64,000 bases of DNA from Bifidobacterium sp. WK041_4_12 (GCF_041080795.1 NZ_CP129674.1:868001-932000); one strand, 5' to 3'; counted from the stretch's first letter, positions 37,874 to 48,380 are shown. Numbers and translations are program-made. The notes: generated by a model not told the origin, from the letters alone.

Positions 37874-38884
37874 ATGATCGAATTATCTGACATTGTGGTG
37901 AAATTTGCGCAGAAAGGGCATGTGGTCACTGCCGTAAACCATGTCTCTCTGGCCGTAGATGACGGCAGCATATATGGCATCGTAGGGTTTTCTGGGGCGG
38001 GAAAATCGACCTTGGTCCGCGTCATGAATCTGCTGCAAAGGCCGACTGAAGGATCGGTTATCGTCAATGGCACAGATTTGAAGGCCTTGTCGCAACGTGC
38101 GTTGCGCAAGGAACGCAGAAACATTGGAATGATCTTTCAGCATTTCAATCTGATGGAATCGCGAACCATCTTCGACAACGTCGATTTTCCTCTGAAAGGT
38201 TCCGGCATCGCCAAGTCGGAACGTAGGCGGCGCATCGAAAAGTTGCTTGATCTCGTTGGCATTCTGGAAAAGAAGGATGCGTACCCGTACCAGCTCTCAG
38301 GTGGTCAAAAGCAGCGTGTGGCAATTGCCAGGGCGCTTGCCACCGATCCTAAGATTCTTCTATGCGACGAGGCGACCAGTGCGTTGGACCCGAAGACAAC
38401 GATTGCGGTGTTGCAGCTGCTGAAGGAAATCAATGAACGGCTGGGTATCACGATTGTGATCATCACTCATGAAATGCAGGTTGTCAAAGAAATCTGCGAC
38501 CATGTGGCCGTCATGGAGGATGGCAAGATCATCGAACGCGGCGAGGTTGCCGATATCTTCAGCAATCCTGAACAAGCTCTGACTCAGGATTTCATACGCA
38601 CGGCAAGTCATATCGACCAGGCTGAGACAACGATTCTGGAGCATGCAGCAGGAGAACCTGTCTATGAATTGCGTTTTTCCGGCAATCGTGCTTCGGAACC
38701 CATTCTGATCGATATCTACAAGCGATTCGGGCTCACTGCGAACATTCTCTATGCCAATATCGAATATCTACAGAACAAACCATTGGGAACCATGTTGGTG
38801 ACCTTTGACAGTTCTGAACAGCTGGACGAGGTGGAACGTCACCTTCATAAGGATGGCATTTCTATGAGTAAGGTGGTGCGCTGA
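37874..38884 (+). CDS. metN: Methionine ABC transporter ATP-binding protein
   Basis: The protein has 336 residues. ABC motifs in order: Walker A GFSGAGKST, Q-loop IGMIFQHFNLM, signature LSGGQKQRVAIARALA, Walker B ILLCDEATSALD and switch His in IIITHEMQ. After about residue 250 comes a NIL domain (EPVYELRFSGNRASEPILI...), which in MetN senses intracellular methionine and shuts down transport. It lies 124 bp after metQ and 2 bp before metI. Confidence 0.96.
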   Translation: MIELSDIVVKFAQKGHVVTAVNHVSLAVDDGSIYGIVGFSGAGKSTLVRVMNLLQRPTEGSVIVNGTDLKALSQRALRKERRNIGMIFQHFNLMESRTIFDNVDFPLKGSGIAKSERRRRIEKLLDLVGILEKKDAYPYQLSGGQKQRVAIARALATDPKILLCDEATSALDPKTTIAVLQLLKEINERLGITIVIITHEMQVVKEICDHVAVMEDGKIIERGEVADIFSNPEQALTQDFIRTASHIDQAETTILEHAAGEPVYELRFSGNRASEPILIDIYKRFGLTANILYANIEYLQNKPLGTMLVTFDSSEQLDEVERHLHKDGISMSKVVR

Positions 38885-38886
38885 TC

Positions 38887-39579
38887 ATGTTCGGCTCATT
38901 CATGGAACATTATTTCCCCTATGCAAGTCAGATGGTGTCAGACTTTACGCAGGCAACGCAAGAAACCGTGCTGATGACAGTGTCGGCGATGATCATCGCC
39001 GGAGCCATAGGACTCGTCATCGGCATTCTTCTGCTGCTGACAGGCTCTCGCGGTCTAAGCCCCAATGCACCGGTCTATTGGGTGCTTGATCAGATCGTAA
39101 ATATTGGTAGATCCGTACCTTTCATCATCCTGCTGGCGGTCATCATGCCGTTCACTCGTCTGATTGTGGGCACCAGCATCGGAACCACGGCTGTGACGGT
39201 TCCCATCGTTGTCGGTACCATCCCGTTCTTCGCCCGTCAGGTACAGAACGCCCTGCTCGAAGTGGATTCCGGTGTCGTCGAGGCTGCGCAGGCCATGGGG
39301 CTCGGCAATCTTGCCATCGTCGTGCGCGTGTACCTAAAAGAGGGCCTGATCTCACTCGTTCGCTCGGTTAACTTCACCATCATCAATCTGATTGGTCTGA
39401 CAGCCATGGCTGGAGTCGTCGGGGGAGGCGGCCTGGGCGCGGTGGCACTTCAGGAAGGCTATCAGCGAGGCAGAACGGACGTGACGGTCATGTCGATGAT
39501 TCTGATTCTGATCTTCGTGTTCATCACGCAGGTTATTGGCAACGCAGTGCTCAAGCTCATTGCGCATGGTCGTGCGTAG
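38887..39579 (+). CDS. metI: Methionine ABC transporter permease
   Basis: The protein has 230 residues and five or six membrane helices. The family's EAA loop is visible as VVEAAQAMGLGNLAIVVRVYLKEGL, which contacts MetN. It also has NIGRSVPFIILLAVIMPFTRLIVGTSIG and the later GGGGLGAVALQEGYQR typical of MetI. It completes the metQ-metN-metI set. Confidence 0.95.
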   Translation: MFGSFMEHYFPYASQMVSDFTQATQETVLMTVSAMIIAGAIGLVIGILLLLTGSRGLSPNAPVYWVLDQIVNIGRSVPFIILLAVIMPFTRLIVGTSIGTTAVTVPIVVGTIPFFARQVQNALLEVDSGVVEAAQAMGLGNLAIVVRVYLKEGLISLVRSVNFTIINLIGLTAMAGVVGGGGLGAVALQEGYQRGRTDVTVMSMILILIFVFITQVIGNAVLKLIAHGRA

Positions 39580-39742
39580 AGCTTCTTTCGATGCTTTCGT
39601 CCTGATGGTTGCCATCAATGGCTAATGTGCCACATAGGTAGTATTCGAGAGTTGAACCAATGAGTCGAGCAACCTCGGGGACGGGCATGCTTGCCAGTGG
39701 CTCAGGAACAGTGAAGGAGACGGTGAACAATCACAGCAATCC

Positions 39743-40909
39743 CTATATCACCAGTCTATTCAAGTCAGGCAATCCCAATACCTGACCCTGTTGTGTCTCG
39801 TAGGACTGGACGCCGCCATACACCACAATGCGCTGACATCTATCCAATCCCATGATGGGCGCCAGTTTGTTCAGCGTAGAAAATGCACGGGGATTGAAGG
39901 TTGCTGTGGATTTGATTTCGATGGCAAACTGAGCTTTGCCGCCCTTTTCGATGACAAGGTCAATTTCGTTCTGATTGCTATCTCGCCAAAAATAGAGTTG
40001 TGGTCGTTTGCCCAGCGAATAGTACTGTTTGATAATCTCGACGACCGCCGCGTTTTCGAAGAGATTGCCACGCTTGTGATGAGTGAGCACATCCTTTTTC
40101 TGTTCGATGCCTATCAGGTTGCATGCCAAACCTGTGTCATAGAAGTACATTTTCGGTGATTTGGTCAAACGCTTTCCATAATTGTCATGGAATGGTTGCA
40201 GAAGAAAGATTATGAAACTCGCATGAAGAATGGAAATCCAATCGCGAGCAGTTTTTACCGAGATGTCGCACTCATTGGCCAGATTCTCTAGATTGAGCAC
40301 ATCTCCTGTTCTTAAGGCGCATGCCGTGATGAAATGAGTGAATGAGTCAATTTTTTTCACGCCCAGCTCCTCGCGCACGTCACGTTCAAGGTATGTTCGC
40401 ATATAGCTTGGAAAGAAATCAGAAGGTGCAATGTCGTTGACGACCAATCTTGGATACCCGCCCAAAAACATGAAATCGTCAAAATCGTGGGGCACAAACG
40501 CTGTATTCGACAATTCGGCATACGATAAAGGCAATAGATGCTGTATCGATACCCTTCCAGCCAAACTTTGTGAGATGCCTTTGAGCAGCAAGAAATTCTG
40601 TGAACCCGACAATATATATTGACCGGGTTCATCCTGTTCGTCAACCACGCCTTGAATATAGGAAAAAAGTTCAGGCGTTCGTTGTATTTCATCAAAAATG
40701 GCTTTTGAGTTGTATTGCTTGAGAAATGAACGTGGGTCATTTTCAGCAAGCTGCCTCATATCCGGGTCTTCTAAGGAAACGTAGCTGTATTCGGGAAAAC
40801 TGTTGCGAAGCAAGGTTGATTTTCCGCTTTGCCGTGGGCCGGTGAGGGACACAATGGGGAAGACCTTGAGCATGGAAACGAGTTTATTCTTAAGTGATCT
40901 TTCCAGCAC
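39743..40909 (-). CDS. AAA_14/DUF4143 family ATPase
   Basis: The protein has 388 residues from the GTG at 40909, with AAAGG 7 nt upstream. The ATPase part has Walker A GPRQSGKST, Walker B AIFDEIQ, and SGSQNFLL (sensor region). The C-terminal DUF4143 part has LENLANECDISVKTARDWISIL, FYDTGLACNLI, GNLFENAAVVEIIKQY and the nuclease-like YFWRDSNQNEIDLVIEKGG...AIEIKSTAT, with D-E-K residues as in PD-(D/E)XK folds. The role of this family is poorly known; genes are often singletons with patchy distribution. Four 23-bp repeats lie upstream. Confidence 0.9.
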   Translation of the reverse strand: MLERSLKNKLVSMLKVFPIVSLTGPRQSGKSTLLRNSFPEYSYVSLEDPDMRQLAENDPRSFLKQYNSKAIFDEIQRTPELFSYIQGVVDEQDEPGQYILSGSQNFLLLKGISQSLAGRVSIQHLLPLSYAELSNTAFVPHDFDDFMFLGGYPRLVVNDIAPSDFFPSYMRTYLERDVREELGVKKIDSFTHFITACALRTGDVLNLENLANECDISVKTARDWISILHASFIIFLLQPFHDNYGKRLTKSPKMYFYDTGLACNLIGIEQKKDVLTHHKRGNLFENAAVVEIIKQYYSLGKRPQLYFWRDSNQNEIDLVIEKGGKAQFAIEIKSTATFNPRAFSTLNKLAPIMGLDRCQRIVVYGGVQSYETQQGQVLGLPDLNRLVI

Positions 40910-40928
40910 ATTCCAGCCTTTCCTGATG

Positions 40929-41020
40929 TATTACCTGATTTGCATAAACTATATTACCTGATTTGCATAACTTCTACTACCCGATTTGCATAAACTATAT
41001 TACCTGATTTGCATAACTCT
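40929..41020 (-). repeat. Four 23-bp tandem iterons upstream of the DUF4143 ATPase gene
   Basis: Contiguous units at 40929-40951, 40952-40974, 40975-40997 and 40998-41020 share the core TA(T/C)TACC(T/C)GATTTGCATAA. They start 19 bp before the GTG of the ATPase gene, so they cover its promoter. They look like binding sites for a repressor, perhaps the protein itself. Confidence 0.85.
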
Positions 41021-41146
41021 CTTTGTTGCACCTCATGATTCCAACAAGCAAAGCTTGAATAACAGGCATTCCAAAATCTCACAAACTTTGCTCCCGAAGC
41101 GCGCAATACCGCGTACAAGGGGCATTGTCGGTTAAAATCGTGATTC

Positions 41147-42175
41147 ATGGGGACATTGAAAGCATTGATAGAGAAGTTGACGGGAATCTGGCAACGATCC
41201 TTGCCTGGCAGAGTTGTGACGAGGTATGGCAGAAACAATGGTGGTTTGCTTGCTGGCGGTCTCGCATATGGTCTGCTCTTTGCGTTCTTCGCCGGCGTGT
41301 GGACCGTCTTCAGCATCGCAGGTCTTGTCTTTTCCCATGATGACGGCGTGAGAACGACGCTGTTGAATACGGTTGCGCGCGTCGTCCCCAGTCTTCAATC
41401 AGGTTCAGGCAAGGACATCATTTCAGCACAAGCGCTTTCTTCGATATCCACGACCTTCACCATCACGGGCTTGTTCACGCTGCTTGCCTTCTTCTGGCAG
41501 ATTATAGGATGGCTTGGCTCCGTCAGATCTGCGGTCAGAACCATGGTCGAGGCTGGGCAGCAGCAGACCAATGCCATCAGTTCCAAACTGACCGATGCGC
41601 TGGCAGTGATGCTGATCATGGTGCTCTTCATTCTGTCAAGCGTTGCGGCAGTGGTCTCTGGGGGAACCATTCGCTATGTTCTCAATTTCTTGAAAGTGCC
41701 TCAGCATGCATGGGGATTTTCCAGCCTTATCGATGTCGTAGGATTCCTGCTGACCGTGCTGTTCAACTTCTTGCTGCTGATGGTGGTGTTCTGGCTGGTC
41801 GCAGGTCTGCATGAATCGAAGACGGTGGTCAGAACCAGCGCGTTCGGTTCTGTCATCCTCTCCATCATCCAGATGCTGGGTACCAGGCTCGTCGGGGGAG
41901 CATCATCCAATCCGCTGCTGGCACCCTTCGCCGCTATTCTGGCAGTACTTATCTGGTTTAACCTCATTGCGCAGGTGCTGATGTATTGCGCGTCGCTGCT
42001 GGCGGAAACCATGGGTTCAGGGAAGAACACTGTCAATACGCGCATAAATTCCTCGAATGGTTCGGCCAATTCGAGGTTGACGACGGATGAACACGGCGAT
42101 GGACATGATTCGGCTCATACGTCGATCCAGGAAGCGGCGAAGGCCGCGGCGACGACTGTTGACGAAGCACGATGA
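41147..42175 (+). CDS. YihY/BrkB (UPF0761) family inner-membrane protein
   Basis: The protein has 342 residues. After about 30 polar residues come six membrane segments, including GGLLAGGLAYGLLFAFFAGVWTVFSIAG, FTITGLFTLLAFFWQIIGWL, LAVMLIMVLFILSSVAAVVSGG and FAAILAVLIWFNLIAQVLMYCASLLAE. These match the YihY/virulence-factor-BrkB fold. The last 55 residues are hydrophilic. Biochemical role unknown. It lies upstream of the str operon but has its own 300-bp spacer. Confidence 0.85.
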   Translation: MGTLKALIEKLTGIWQRSLPGRVVTRYGRNNGGLLAGGLAYGLLFAFFAGVWTVFSIAGLVFSHDDGVRTTLLNTVARVVPSLQSGSGKDIISAQALSSISTTFTITGLFTLLAFFWQIIGWLGSVRSAVRTMVEAGQQQTNAISSKLTDALAVMLIMVLFILSSVAAVVSGGTIRYVLNFLKVPQHAWGFSSLIDVVGFLLTVLFNFLLLMVVFWLVAGLHESKTVVRTSAFGSVILSIIQMLGTRLVGGASSNPLLAPFAAILAVLIWFNLIAQVLMYCASLLAETMGSGKNTVNTRINSSNGSANSRLTTDEHGDGHDSAHTSIQEAAKAAATTVDEAR

Positions 42176-42482
42176 CCTTCGGCTGTAGCGTTGCTGGAGT
42201 TTCGGGAGGATTGATGCTGACGTTAATAATCGAAATGTAGGGCACATAAGTTCCGTTGTTGTGGTATAGTCGATATTTGTGTGTGCCACTGGCATGTCTT
42301 ATGTAACAGACTTGCAGCAGTGGGATATCCTCGTCTTCGTGATGCGATGAACCATCGCTTATGCAAGGCCGAGGCCATCGGGCCGGTGGACAGTGGCTGA
42401 CTTTCCGATAACAGGATGGTGCGGTCGCGGTGCTGCGGCTTCACGAAGATTGAATAATCACTATCGAATCGGAGAGAGTCAG
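42176..42482 (+). promoter_or_regulatory. Upstream region of the str operon
   Basis: This 307-bp gap holds no gene that I can support. TATAGT at 42265-42270 is a likely -10 for the ribosomal operon, though no consensus -35 is evident. A GGAGAG ribosome site lies 8 nt before the rpsL TTG. Confidence 0.45.
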
Positions 42483-42854
42483 TTGCCAACGATTGAACAG
42501 CTCGTCCGTAAGGGACGTAAGGCCAAGCCTCGCAAGTCGAAGACCTTGGCATTGAAGGGAAGCCCACTGCGTCGCGGTGTGTGCACCCGTGTGTACACCA
42601 CAACCCCAAAGAAGCCAAACTCGGCTTTGCGTAAGGTTGCTCGTGTGCGTCTGAGCTCAGGAATTGAAGTCACCGCCTACATTCCAGGCGAAGGACATAA
42701 CCTTCAGGAACACTCCATCGTGCTCGTGCGCGGTGGTCGTGTGAAGGATCTTCCTGGTGTTCGTTACCACATCGTTCGTGGTGCATTGGATACGCAGGGT
42801 GTCAAGGATCGCAAGCAGGGTCGTTCCCTGTACGGAGCAAAGAAGGCGAAGTAA
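42483..42854 (+). CDS. rpsL: 30S ribosomal protein S12
   Basis: The protein has 123 residues, starting at the TTG at 42483 (GGAGAG 8 nt upstream) so that the product begins (M)[12 protein letters not shown] as in all S12 proteins. S12 sits in the decoding centre. The streptomycin region [12 protein letters not shown] and the later [15 protein letters not shown] are wild type, with Lys at both sites where resistance mutations occur. It is first in rpsL-rpsG-fusA-tuf and 4 bp from rpsG. Confidence 0.99.
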   Translation: MPTIEQLVRKGRKAKPRKSKTLALKGSPLRRGVCTRVYTTTPKKPNSALRKVARVRLSSGIEVTAYIPGEGHNLQEHSIVLVRGGRVKDLPGVRYHIVRGALDTQGVKDRKQGRSLYGAKKAK

Positions 42855-42858
42855 GAGA

Positions 42859-43329
42859 ATGTCACGCAAAGGACCAGCTAAGAAGCACCAGCTCCTGCCA
42901 GATCCGATTTACGGTTCTACAGTCGTAGCTCAGCTTATCAACAAGATTCTTCTCGATGGCAAGAAGTCCATCGCAGAAGACATCGTCTACACGGCACTTG
43001 AGCAAGTCAAGGAAAAGACGGATCAGGAACCAGTCGCCGTACTCAAGCGCGCTCTGGACAACATTCGTCCAAGCCTCGAGGTTCGTTCACGCCGAGTCGG
43101 TGGAGCCACCTACCAGGTTCCTGTGGAGGTCAAGCCTGCTCGCGCCAACACACTGTCACTTCGCTGGCTTACCGATTTCAGCCGTGCCCGCCGTGAGAAG
43201 ACCATGTCCGAGCGTCTCGCCAACGAGATTCTCGATGCTTCCAACGGTCTTGGTGCTTCAGTCAAGCGCCGCGAAGATACCCACAAGATGGCAGAGGCAA
43301 ACAAGGCCTTTGCTCACTATCGCTGGTAA
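42859..43329 (+). CDS. rpsG: 30S ribosomal protein S7
   Basis: The protein has 156 residues, beginning [10 protein letters not shown] at the ATG at 42859. S7 starts assembly of the 30S head by binding 16S rRNA. Family motifs include [43 protein letters not shown] and the terminal [12 protein letters not shown]. It follows rpsL after a 4-bp gap and precedes fusA by 27 bp. Confidence 0.99.
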   Translation: MSRKGPAKKHQLLPDPIYGSTVVAQLINKILLDGKKSIAEDIVYTALEQVKEKTDQEPVAVLKRALDNIRPSLEVRSRRVGGATYQVPVEVKPARANTLSLRWLTDFSRARREKTMSERLANEILDASNGLGASVKRREDTHKMAEANKAFAHYRW

Positions 43330-43356
43330 TAGCAGAGAATAAGAGCTGAGGATAAT

Positions 43357-45483
43357 ATGGCACAAGATGTGCTCACCGACCTGACGAAGGTCCGCAACAT
43401 CGGCATCATGGCTCATATTGATGCCGGAAAGACAACAACTACAGAACGCATTCTGTACTACACCGGTGTGAACTACAAAATCGGTGAAGTTCATGATGGC
43501 GCTGCAACCATGGATTGGATGGCTCAGGAGCAGGAGCGAGGCATCACCATTACCTCTGCTGCAACGACATGCTTCTGGAATCGTCAGACCCATGACGAGA
43601 AAGACAAATTCCAGATCAACATCATCGACACTCCAGGACACGTTGACTTCACCGCCGAGGTGGAGCGTTCTCTGCGCGTGCTTGATGGTGCGGTTACCGT
43701 CTTCGATGGCAAGGAAGGCGTGGAGCCACAGTCTGAGACCGTGTGGCGTCAGGCCGATAAGTATGGCGTTCCTCGCATATGCTTCATCAACAAGATGGAC
43801 AAGCTCGGAGCCAACTTCTATTACTCCGTGGATACCATCAAGGACAAGCTCGGAGCCAAGCCAATCGTGATGCAGCTCCCCATCGGTGCTGAAAACGATT
43901 TCCGCGGCGTTGTCGATCTCGTTCGCATGGTTGCCTACTACTGGGAAGATGGAGCCGATCTCGGTGCTCATTACAACACCATTGAGATTCCAGATGACTT
44001 GAAGGACAAGGCAAAGCAGTATCGCGAGCAGTTGCTCGATACCGTTGCCGAAACCGACGAGACGCTGCTCGAAAAGTATCTCGAAACGGGAGACCTGGAC
44101 GAGGAAGAGATTCGCGGCGCTGTACGTAAGCTCACCGTGACCAAGGAAGCCTACCCCGTATTCTGCGGTTCCGCGTTCAAGGATAAGGGCGTTCAGCCGA
44201 TGCTGGATGCAGTTATCGATTATCTTCCTTCACCGGAGGATGTTCCAGCAATCAAGGGTTATGAGCCGGGAGACGAGTCCAAGGAAATCGACCGCAAGCC
44301 TAGCGTCGATGAACCATTCTCAGCTCTGGCATTCAAGATTGCCACCCACCCCTTCTACGGCAAGCTCATTTATGTGCGCGTATACTCGGGCAAGGTTTCG
44401 CAGGGCGATAACGTTCTCGATGCCACCAAGGATCGCAAGGAGCGCATCGGCAAGCTGTTCCAGATGCATTCGAACAAGGAAAACCCTGTTGACGAGGCAA
44501 TCGCCGGAAACATCTATGCGTTCGTCGGTCTGAAGAACGTCACCACCGGCGACACGCTCTGCGATGAAAAGTCGCCGATCGCCCTTGAATCCATGACCTT
44601 CCCAGATCCTGTCATCGAGGTTGCCGTCGAGCCAAAGACGAAGGCAGATCAGGAGAAGATGGGCATCGCTCTTCAGAAGCTCTCTGAAGAGGATCCGACA
44701 TTCCAGGTCAAGACTGACGAAGAATCCGGACAGACACTCATTTCAGGTATGGGCGAGCTTCAGCTCGACATTCTGATCGACCGCATGCGCCGTGAATTCC
44801 ATGTCGACTGCAACGTTGGCAAGCCTCAGGTAGCTTACCGCGAGACCATTCGCAAGGCAGTCATGAATCAGGAATACACCCATAAGAAGCAGACCGGTGG
44901 TTCAGGTCAGTTCGCAAAGGTTCTCATGAACTTCGAGCCGTTGGTACCAACCGAGGGTGAAACATACCAGTTCGAGAACAAGGTTACTGGCGGCCACATC
45001 ACCAAGGAATTCATTCCTTCTGTCGATGCAGGTGTTCAGGAGGCCATGCAGTCCGGCATTCTCGCTGGGTTCCCGGTTGTGAATGTCAAGGCAACGTTGA
45101 CCGATGGTCAGATCCATGATGTCGATTCTTCGGAAATGGCATTCAAGATCGCCGGTTCCATGTGCTTCAAGCAAGCTGCTCCCAAGGCAAAGCCAGTCAT
45201 TCTTGAACCAATCATGGCCGTCGAGGTGCGTACGCCTGAAGAGTATATGGGCGAAGTCATGGGCGATCTCAACTCCCGTCGTGGAAACATCCAGTCAATG
45301 GATGATGCCACAGGTGTCAAGGTCATCGATGCCAAGGTTCCACTGTCGGAGATGTTCGGATACATTGGCGACCTGCGTTCAAAGACCCAGGGCCGTGCCA
45401 TGTTCACCATGCAGATGGATTCATATGCAGAGGTGCCGCGCGCAGTATCCGAAGAAATCATCAAAGCCCAGCGTGGTGAGTGA
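43357..45483 (+). CDS. fusA: Elongation factor G
   Basis: The protein has 708 residues. EF-G is the GTPase that drives ribosome translocation. The G-domain has [15 protein letters not shown] (G1), [10 protein letters not shown] (G2), DTPGHVDF (G3) and NKMDKLGA (G4). Domains II-V follow, including the conserved domain [11 protein letters not shown] and [16 protein letters not shown] precedes the ATG. A perfect 11-bp hairpin lies 50 bp after the stop. Confidence 0.99.
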   Translation: MAQDVLTDLTKVRNIGIMAHIDAGKTTTTERILYYTGVNYKIGEVHDGAATMDWMAQEQERGITITSAATTCFWNRQTHDEKDKFQINIIDTPGHVDFTAEVERSLRVLDGAVTVFDGKEGVEPQSETVWRQADKYGVPRICFINKMDKLGANFYYSVDTIKDKLGAKPIVMQLPIGAENDFRGVVDLVRMVAYYWEDGADLGAHYNTIEIPDDLKDKAKQYREQLLDTVAETDETLLEKYLETGDLDEEEIRGAVRKLTVTKEAYPVFCGSAFKDKGVQPMLDAVIDYLPSPEDVPAIKGYEPGDESKEIDRKPSVDEPFSALAFKIATHPFYGKLIYVRVYSGKVSQGDNVLDATKDRKERIGKLFQMHSNKENPVDEAIAGNIYAFVGLKNVTTGDTLCDEKSPIALESMTFPDPVIEVAVEPKTKADQEKMGIALQKLSEEDPTFQVKTDEESGQTLISGMGELQLDILIDRMRREFHVDCNVGKPQVAYRETIRKAVMNQEYTHKKQTGGSGQFAKVLMNFEPLVPTEGETYQFENKVTGGHITKEFIPSVDAGVQEAMQSGILAGFPVVNVKATLTDGQIHDVDSSEMAFKIAGSMCFKQAAPKAKPVILEPIMAVEVRTPEEYMGEVMGDLNSRRGNIQSMDDATGVKVIDAKVPLSEMFGYIGDLRSKTQGRAMFTMQMDSYAEVPRAVSEEIIKAQRGE

Positions 45484-45535
45484 AGCAGCTGTTTTTCACT
45501 CAACACACCTTTAATACCAAGGTTTTCTCTGTCTT

Positions 45536-45567
45536 CAGTCAGCGCTAAACTCATTGAGCGCTGACTG
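45536..45567 (+). terminator. Hairpin between fusA and tuf
   Basis: A perfect 11-bp inverted repeat (CAGTCAGCGCT 45536-45546, AGCGCTGACTG 45557-45567) lies in the 192-bp gap. It has no T-run; it may be a partial terminator or processing site that lets tuf be expressed separately. Confidence 0.5.
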
Positions 45568-45675
45568 GGCGGAGGATACCAAGTGGCAAATAAACCAATT
45601 ACCCAGTAATATGTAGCGAGTGTCTTGTGCGTGGTTCGCACAGGCAAACTACGAGACGTCCAGGAGGACAAACAC

Positions 45676-46875
45676 ATGGCAAAGGAAAAGTACGAACGTA
45701 CTAAGCCGCACGTTAACATCGGTACCATTGGCCACGTCGATCACGGCAAGACTACCCTGACCGCCGCCATCTCCAAGGTGCTGCACGAGGAATACCCTGA
45801 TCTCAATCCTGAGTATGATTTCGACCAGATCGATTCTGCTCCAGAAGAGAAGCAGCGCGGTATCACGATCAACATCGCGCATATCGAATATCAGACTGAA
45901 AAGCGCCACTACGCACACGTTGATGCTCCAGGCCACGCTGATTATGTCAAGAACATGATCACCGGTGCAGCTCAGATGGATGGTGCAATCCTCGTGGTTG
46001 CCGCCACTGATGGTCCTATGGCTCAGACTCGTGAGCACGTTCTGCTTGCCAAGCAGGTTGGCGTTCCGAAGATTCTTGTTGCGCTGAACAAGTGCGACAT
46101 GGTTGACGATGACGAGCTCATCGAGCTCGTTGAAGAAGAAGTCCGCGATCTTCTTGACGAGAACGGTTTCGACCGCGATTGCCCAGTGATCCGTACTTCC
46201 GCTTACGGTGCACTGCATGACGATGCTCCTGACCACGAGAAGTGGGCACAGACCGTCAAGGATCTCATGGACGCAGTCGATGACTACATCCCAACGCCAG
46301 TTCACGATCTTGACAAGCCATTCCTGATGCCAATCGAGGATGTCTTCACCATCTCCGGTCGTGGAACCGTCGTTACCGGTCGTGTTGAGCGCGGCAAGCT
46401 TGCCGTCAACACCAACGTTGAGATTGTTGGTCTTCGTCCAACCCAGTCCACAACCTGCACGTCAATCGAGACATTCCACAAGCAGATGGACGAGGCAGAG
46501 GCTGGCGACAACACCGGTCTGCTGCTCCGTGGCATCAACCGCGATCAGGTCGAGCGTGGCCAGGTCGTTGCTGCTCCAGGAACCGTTACACCTCACCACA
46601 AGTTCGAAGGCGAAGTCTACGTTCTGACCAAGGATGAAGGTGGCCGTCATTCGCCATTCTTCTCCAACTACCGTCCTCAGTTCTACTTCCGTACCACTGA
46701 TGTGACCGGCGTTATTTCCCTGCCAGAAGGCATCGAAATGGTTCAGCCTGGCGATCACGCAACCTTCTCGGTTGAGCTGATCCAGCCAATCGCCATGGAA
46801 GAGGGTCTGACCTTCGCAGTTCGTGAAGGTGGCCACACCGTCGGCTCAGGCCGTGTCACCAAGGTCATTGAGTAA
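45676..46875 (+). CDS. tuf: Elongation factor Tu
   Basis: The protein has 399 residues from the ATG at 45676, preceded by AGGAGG; upstream in-frame codons are leader. EF-Tu brings aminoacyl-tRNA to the ribosome. GTPase motifs: [34 protein letters not shown] and NKCDMVDD, followed by domains II and III with [13 protein letters not shown] and [20 protein letters not shown] strong terminator follows. Confidence 0.99.
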   Translation: MAKEKYERTKPHVNIGTIGHVDHGKTTLTAAISKVLHEEYPDLNPEYDFDQIDSAPEEKQRGITINIAHIEYQTEKRHYAHVDAPGHADYVKNMITGAAQMDGAILVVAATDGPMAQTREHVLLAKQVGVPKILVALNKCDMVDDDELIELVEEEVRDLLDENGFDRDCPVIRTSAYGALHDDAPDHEKWAQTVKDLMDAVDDYIPTPVHDLDKPFLMPIEDVFTISGRGTVVTGRVERGKLAVNTNVEIVGLRPTQSTTCTSIETFHKQMDEAEAGDNTGLLLRGINRDQVERGQVVAAPGTVTPHHKFEGEVYVLTKDEGGRHSPFFSNYRPQFYFRTTDVTGVISLPEGIEMVQPGDHATFSVELIQPIAMEEGLTFAVREGGHTVGSGRVTKVIE

Positions 46876-46898
46876 TACTTCATTACTCGCTAGCATAA

Positions 46899-46924
46899 GG
46901 CTCGGGATTTTCCCGGGCCTTTTG
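46899..46924 (+). terminator. Intrinsic terminator of the str operon
   Basis: GGCTCGGGA and TCCCGGGCC form a 9-bp stem (one G-U pair) with a 3-nt loop, followed by TTTTGCG, 23 bp after the tuf stop. Confidence 0.9.
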
Positions 46925-47017
46925 CGTTCTCTTGGGCGTTCTCTCAGTGAATTCGGAGACGAAACCCATGCGAGCAGGGCAGTGTTTAGACGCCGTGGCA
47001 TAATGGATAAGGCATTT

Positions 47018-47046
47018 TTGTCGCTGGGCGTGGCGACTAGTATACA
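47018..47046 (+). promoter_or_regulatory. Sigma-70-type promoter of efp-nusB
   Basis: TTGTCG (47018-47023), an exact 17-bp spacer and TATACA (47041-47046) precede the efp start by 20 bp. Confidence 0.65.
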
Positions 47047-47065
47047 TACGAATAGGTGAGTGAAC

Positions 47066-47632
47066 GTGGCACAAACTACAAACGACATCAAGAATGGTTC
47101 GGTTCTGAATTTGGACGGCAAGCTGTGGACCGTCACGAAGTTCCAGCATGTGAAGCCAGGCAAGGGTCCTGCTTTCGTGCGAACCACGATCAAGGATGTT
47201 CTTTCAGGAAAGATTGTCGACAAGACATTCAATGCCGGTATGAAGATGGAATTTGAAACGGTCGATAACCGTACCATGCAGTATTCATATCGCGATGCGG
47301 ATTCCTTCGTATTCATGGATATGACCAATTATGAGCAGATAAACATTCCTGAGTCCTTGATTGGCGATCACGAGCGTTTCCTCCTTGAAGGTACCGATTG
47401 CATCATCAGTTTCCATGATGGCAACCCACTGTCCGTTGAGCTCCCTGCATCGGTCATTCTCAAGGTCGAACATACTGAACCGGGTCTGCAGGGCAACCGC
47501 TCCAATGCAGGCACCAAGCCGGCAACGGTAGAGACTGGCGCTGAGATTCAGGTTCCACTGTTCATCAACGAAGGCGAAAAAGTCAAGGTTGATACGCGCG
47601 ATGGTTCATATCTCGGTCGTGAAAATTCCTGA
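47066..47632 (+). CDS. efp: Elongation factor P
   Basis: The protein has 188 residues from the GTG at 47066 (AGGTGAG upstream; a GTG at 47060 is an alternative). EF-P relieves ribosome stalling at polyproline. The tip loop [13 protein letters not shown] carries the Lys that is modified or functionally equivalent in the family. Domains II and III contain [28 protein letters not shown] and the C-terminal signature [19 protein letters not shown]. nusB begins 15 bp later. Confidence 0.98.
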   Translation: MAQTTNDIKNGSVLNLDGKLWTVTKFQHVKPGKGPAFVRTTIKDVLSGKIVDKTFNAGMKMEFETVDNRTMQYSYRDADSFVFMDMTNYEQINIPESLIGDHERFLLEGTDCIISFHDGNPLSVELPASVILKVEHTEPGLQGNRSNAGTKPATVETGAEIQVPLFINEGEKVKVDTRDGSYLGRENS

Positions 47633-47646
47633 GGCTATAGTTCACC

Positions 47647-48306
47647 ATGGCACGATCTACTGCCCGTAAAAGGGCTCTGAATACTCTGTATGAAGCCGAT
47701 GAAAAGGGGCAGGAAATCCTGTCCCTTTTGGCTGAGCGACTACTTCGCCCCGGAGCACAAACCCCACTTCCTGACTATGCGATTGATCTGGTCAGGGGAG
47801 TGGCTGAACATCTCCATACGATTGACAATGCTCTGGACGATCATTCCACAGGATGGAAAATCAACAGGATGGCAGTCGTTGATCGCAACATTCTGAGAAT
47901 CGCTGCATGGGAAATCGTCTTCAACCCCGATGTTCCCGATAGGGTTGCCATCGATGAGGCGCTTTCCCTTGCCAAGACGCTTTCGGATTCAGATGCGCCA
48001 GCTTTCATACATGGACTGCTCAGCGCAGTTTCCACCGACAAGGAACAGATCCTGATCGCTGACTCTAAACGTGCGGAATCTGAACAGACCGATTCTGAAC
48101 AGACCGACTCTGATTCCGCTGAAGGCGTTGAGAGTGAGAGCAATCACACACTTGCACAGGGCCGGGAGACAGAGAAGGAGACGGACATAGATTCACTTCC
48201 TTTCCCGACATTGGCACCCGATGTTGCTGCTGACAGTGCTACAAGCGCTCCTCTTCCAAAAGCGTCAGCCGAGAGCAGCGATGATGACACGCCGTGCAAT
48301 GCTTGA
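47647..48306 (+). CDS. nusB: Transcription antitermination factor NusB with acidic C-terminal tail
   Basis: The protein has 219 residues. The first 138 are a normal NusB, which binds boxA RNA with S10 during rRNA transcription: MARSTARKRALNTLYEAD, VDRNILRIAAWEI, PDRVAIDEALSLAKTLS and APAFIHGLLSAV. The last 80 residues are an acidic, Ser/Glu/Thr-rich tail with repeated SEQTD units and no fold. The tail may be lineage-specific. The gene is cotranscribed with efp and ends at a strong terminator. Confidence 0.96.
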   Translation: MARSTARKRALNTLYEADEKGQEILSLLAERLLRPGAQTPLPDYAIDLVRGVAEHLHTIDNALDDHSTGWKINRMAVVDRNILRIAAWEIVFNPDVPDRVAIDEALSLAKTLSDSDAPAFIHGLLSAVSTDKEQILIADSKRAESEQTDSEQTDSDSAEGVESESNHTLAQGRETEKETDIDSLPFPTLAPDVAADSATSAPLPKASAESSDDDTPCNA

Positions 48307-48338
48307 CCGCACGACACGTGCATAGTCAGCCGAATATA

Positions 48339-48380
48339 CGATCCGCCCATATCCATGCGATACGGGCGGATCGCGTTTTT
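48339..48380 (+). terminator. Intrinsic terminator of efp-nusB
   Basis: CGATCCGCCC (48339-48348) pairs perfectly with GGGCGGATCG (48364-48373), followed by CGTTTTT. Confidence 0.9.

Noticed and set aside
40929..41020. Four repeats considered as a CRISPR array
   Set aside because: The 23-bp units are contiguous with no spacers and no cas genes are nearby.
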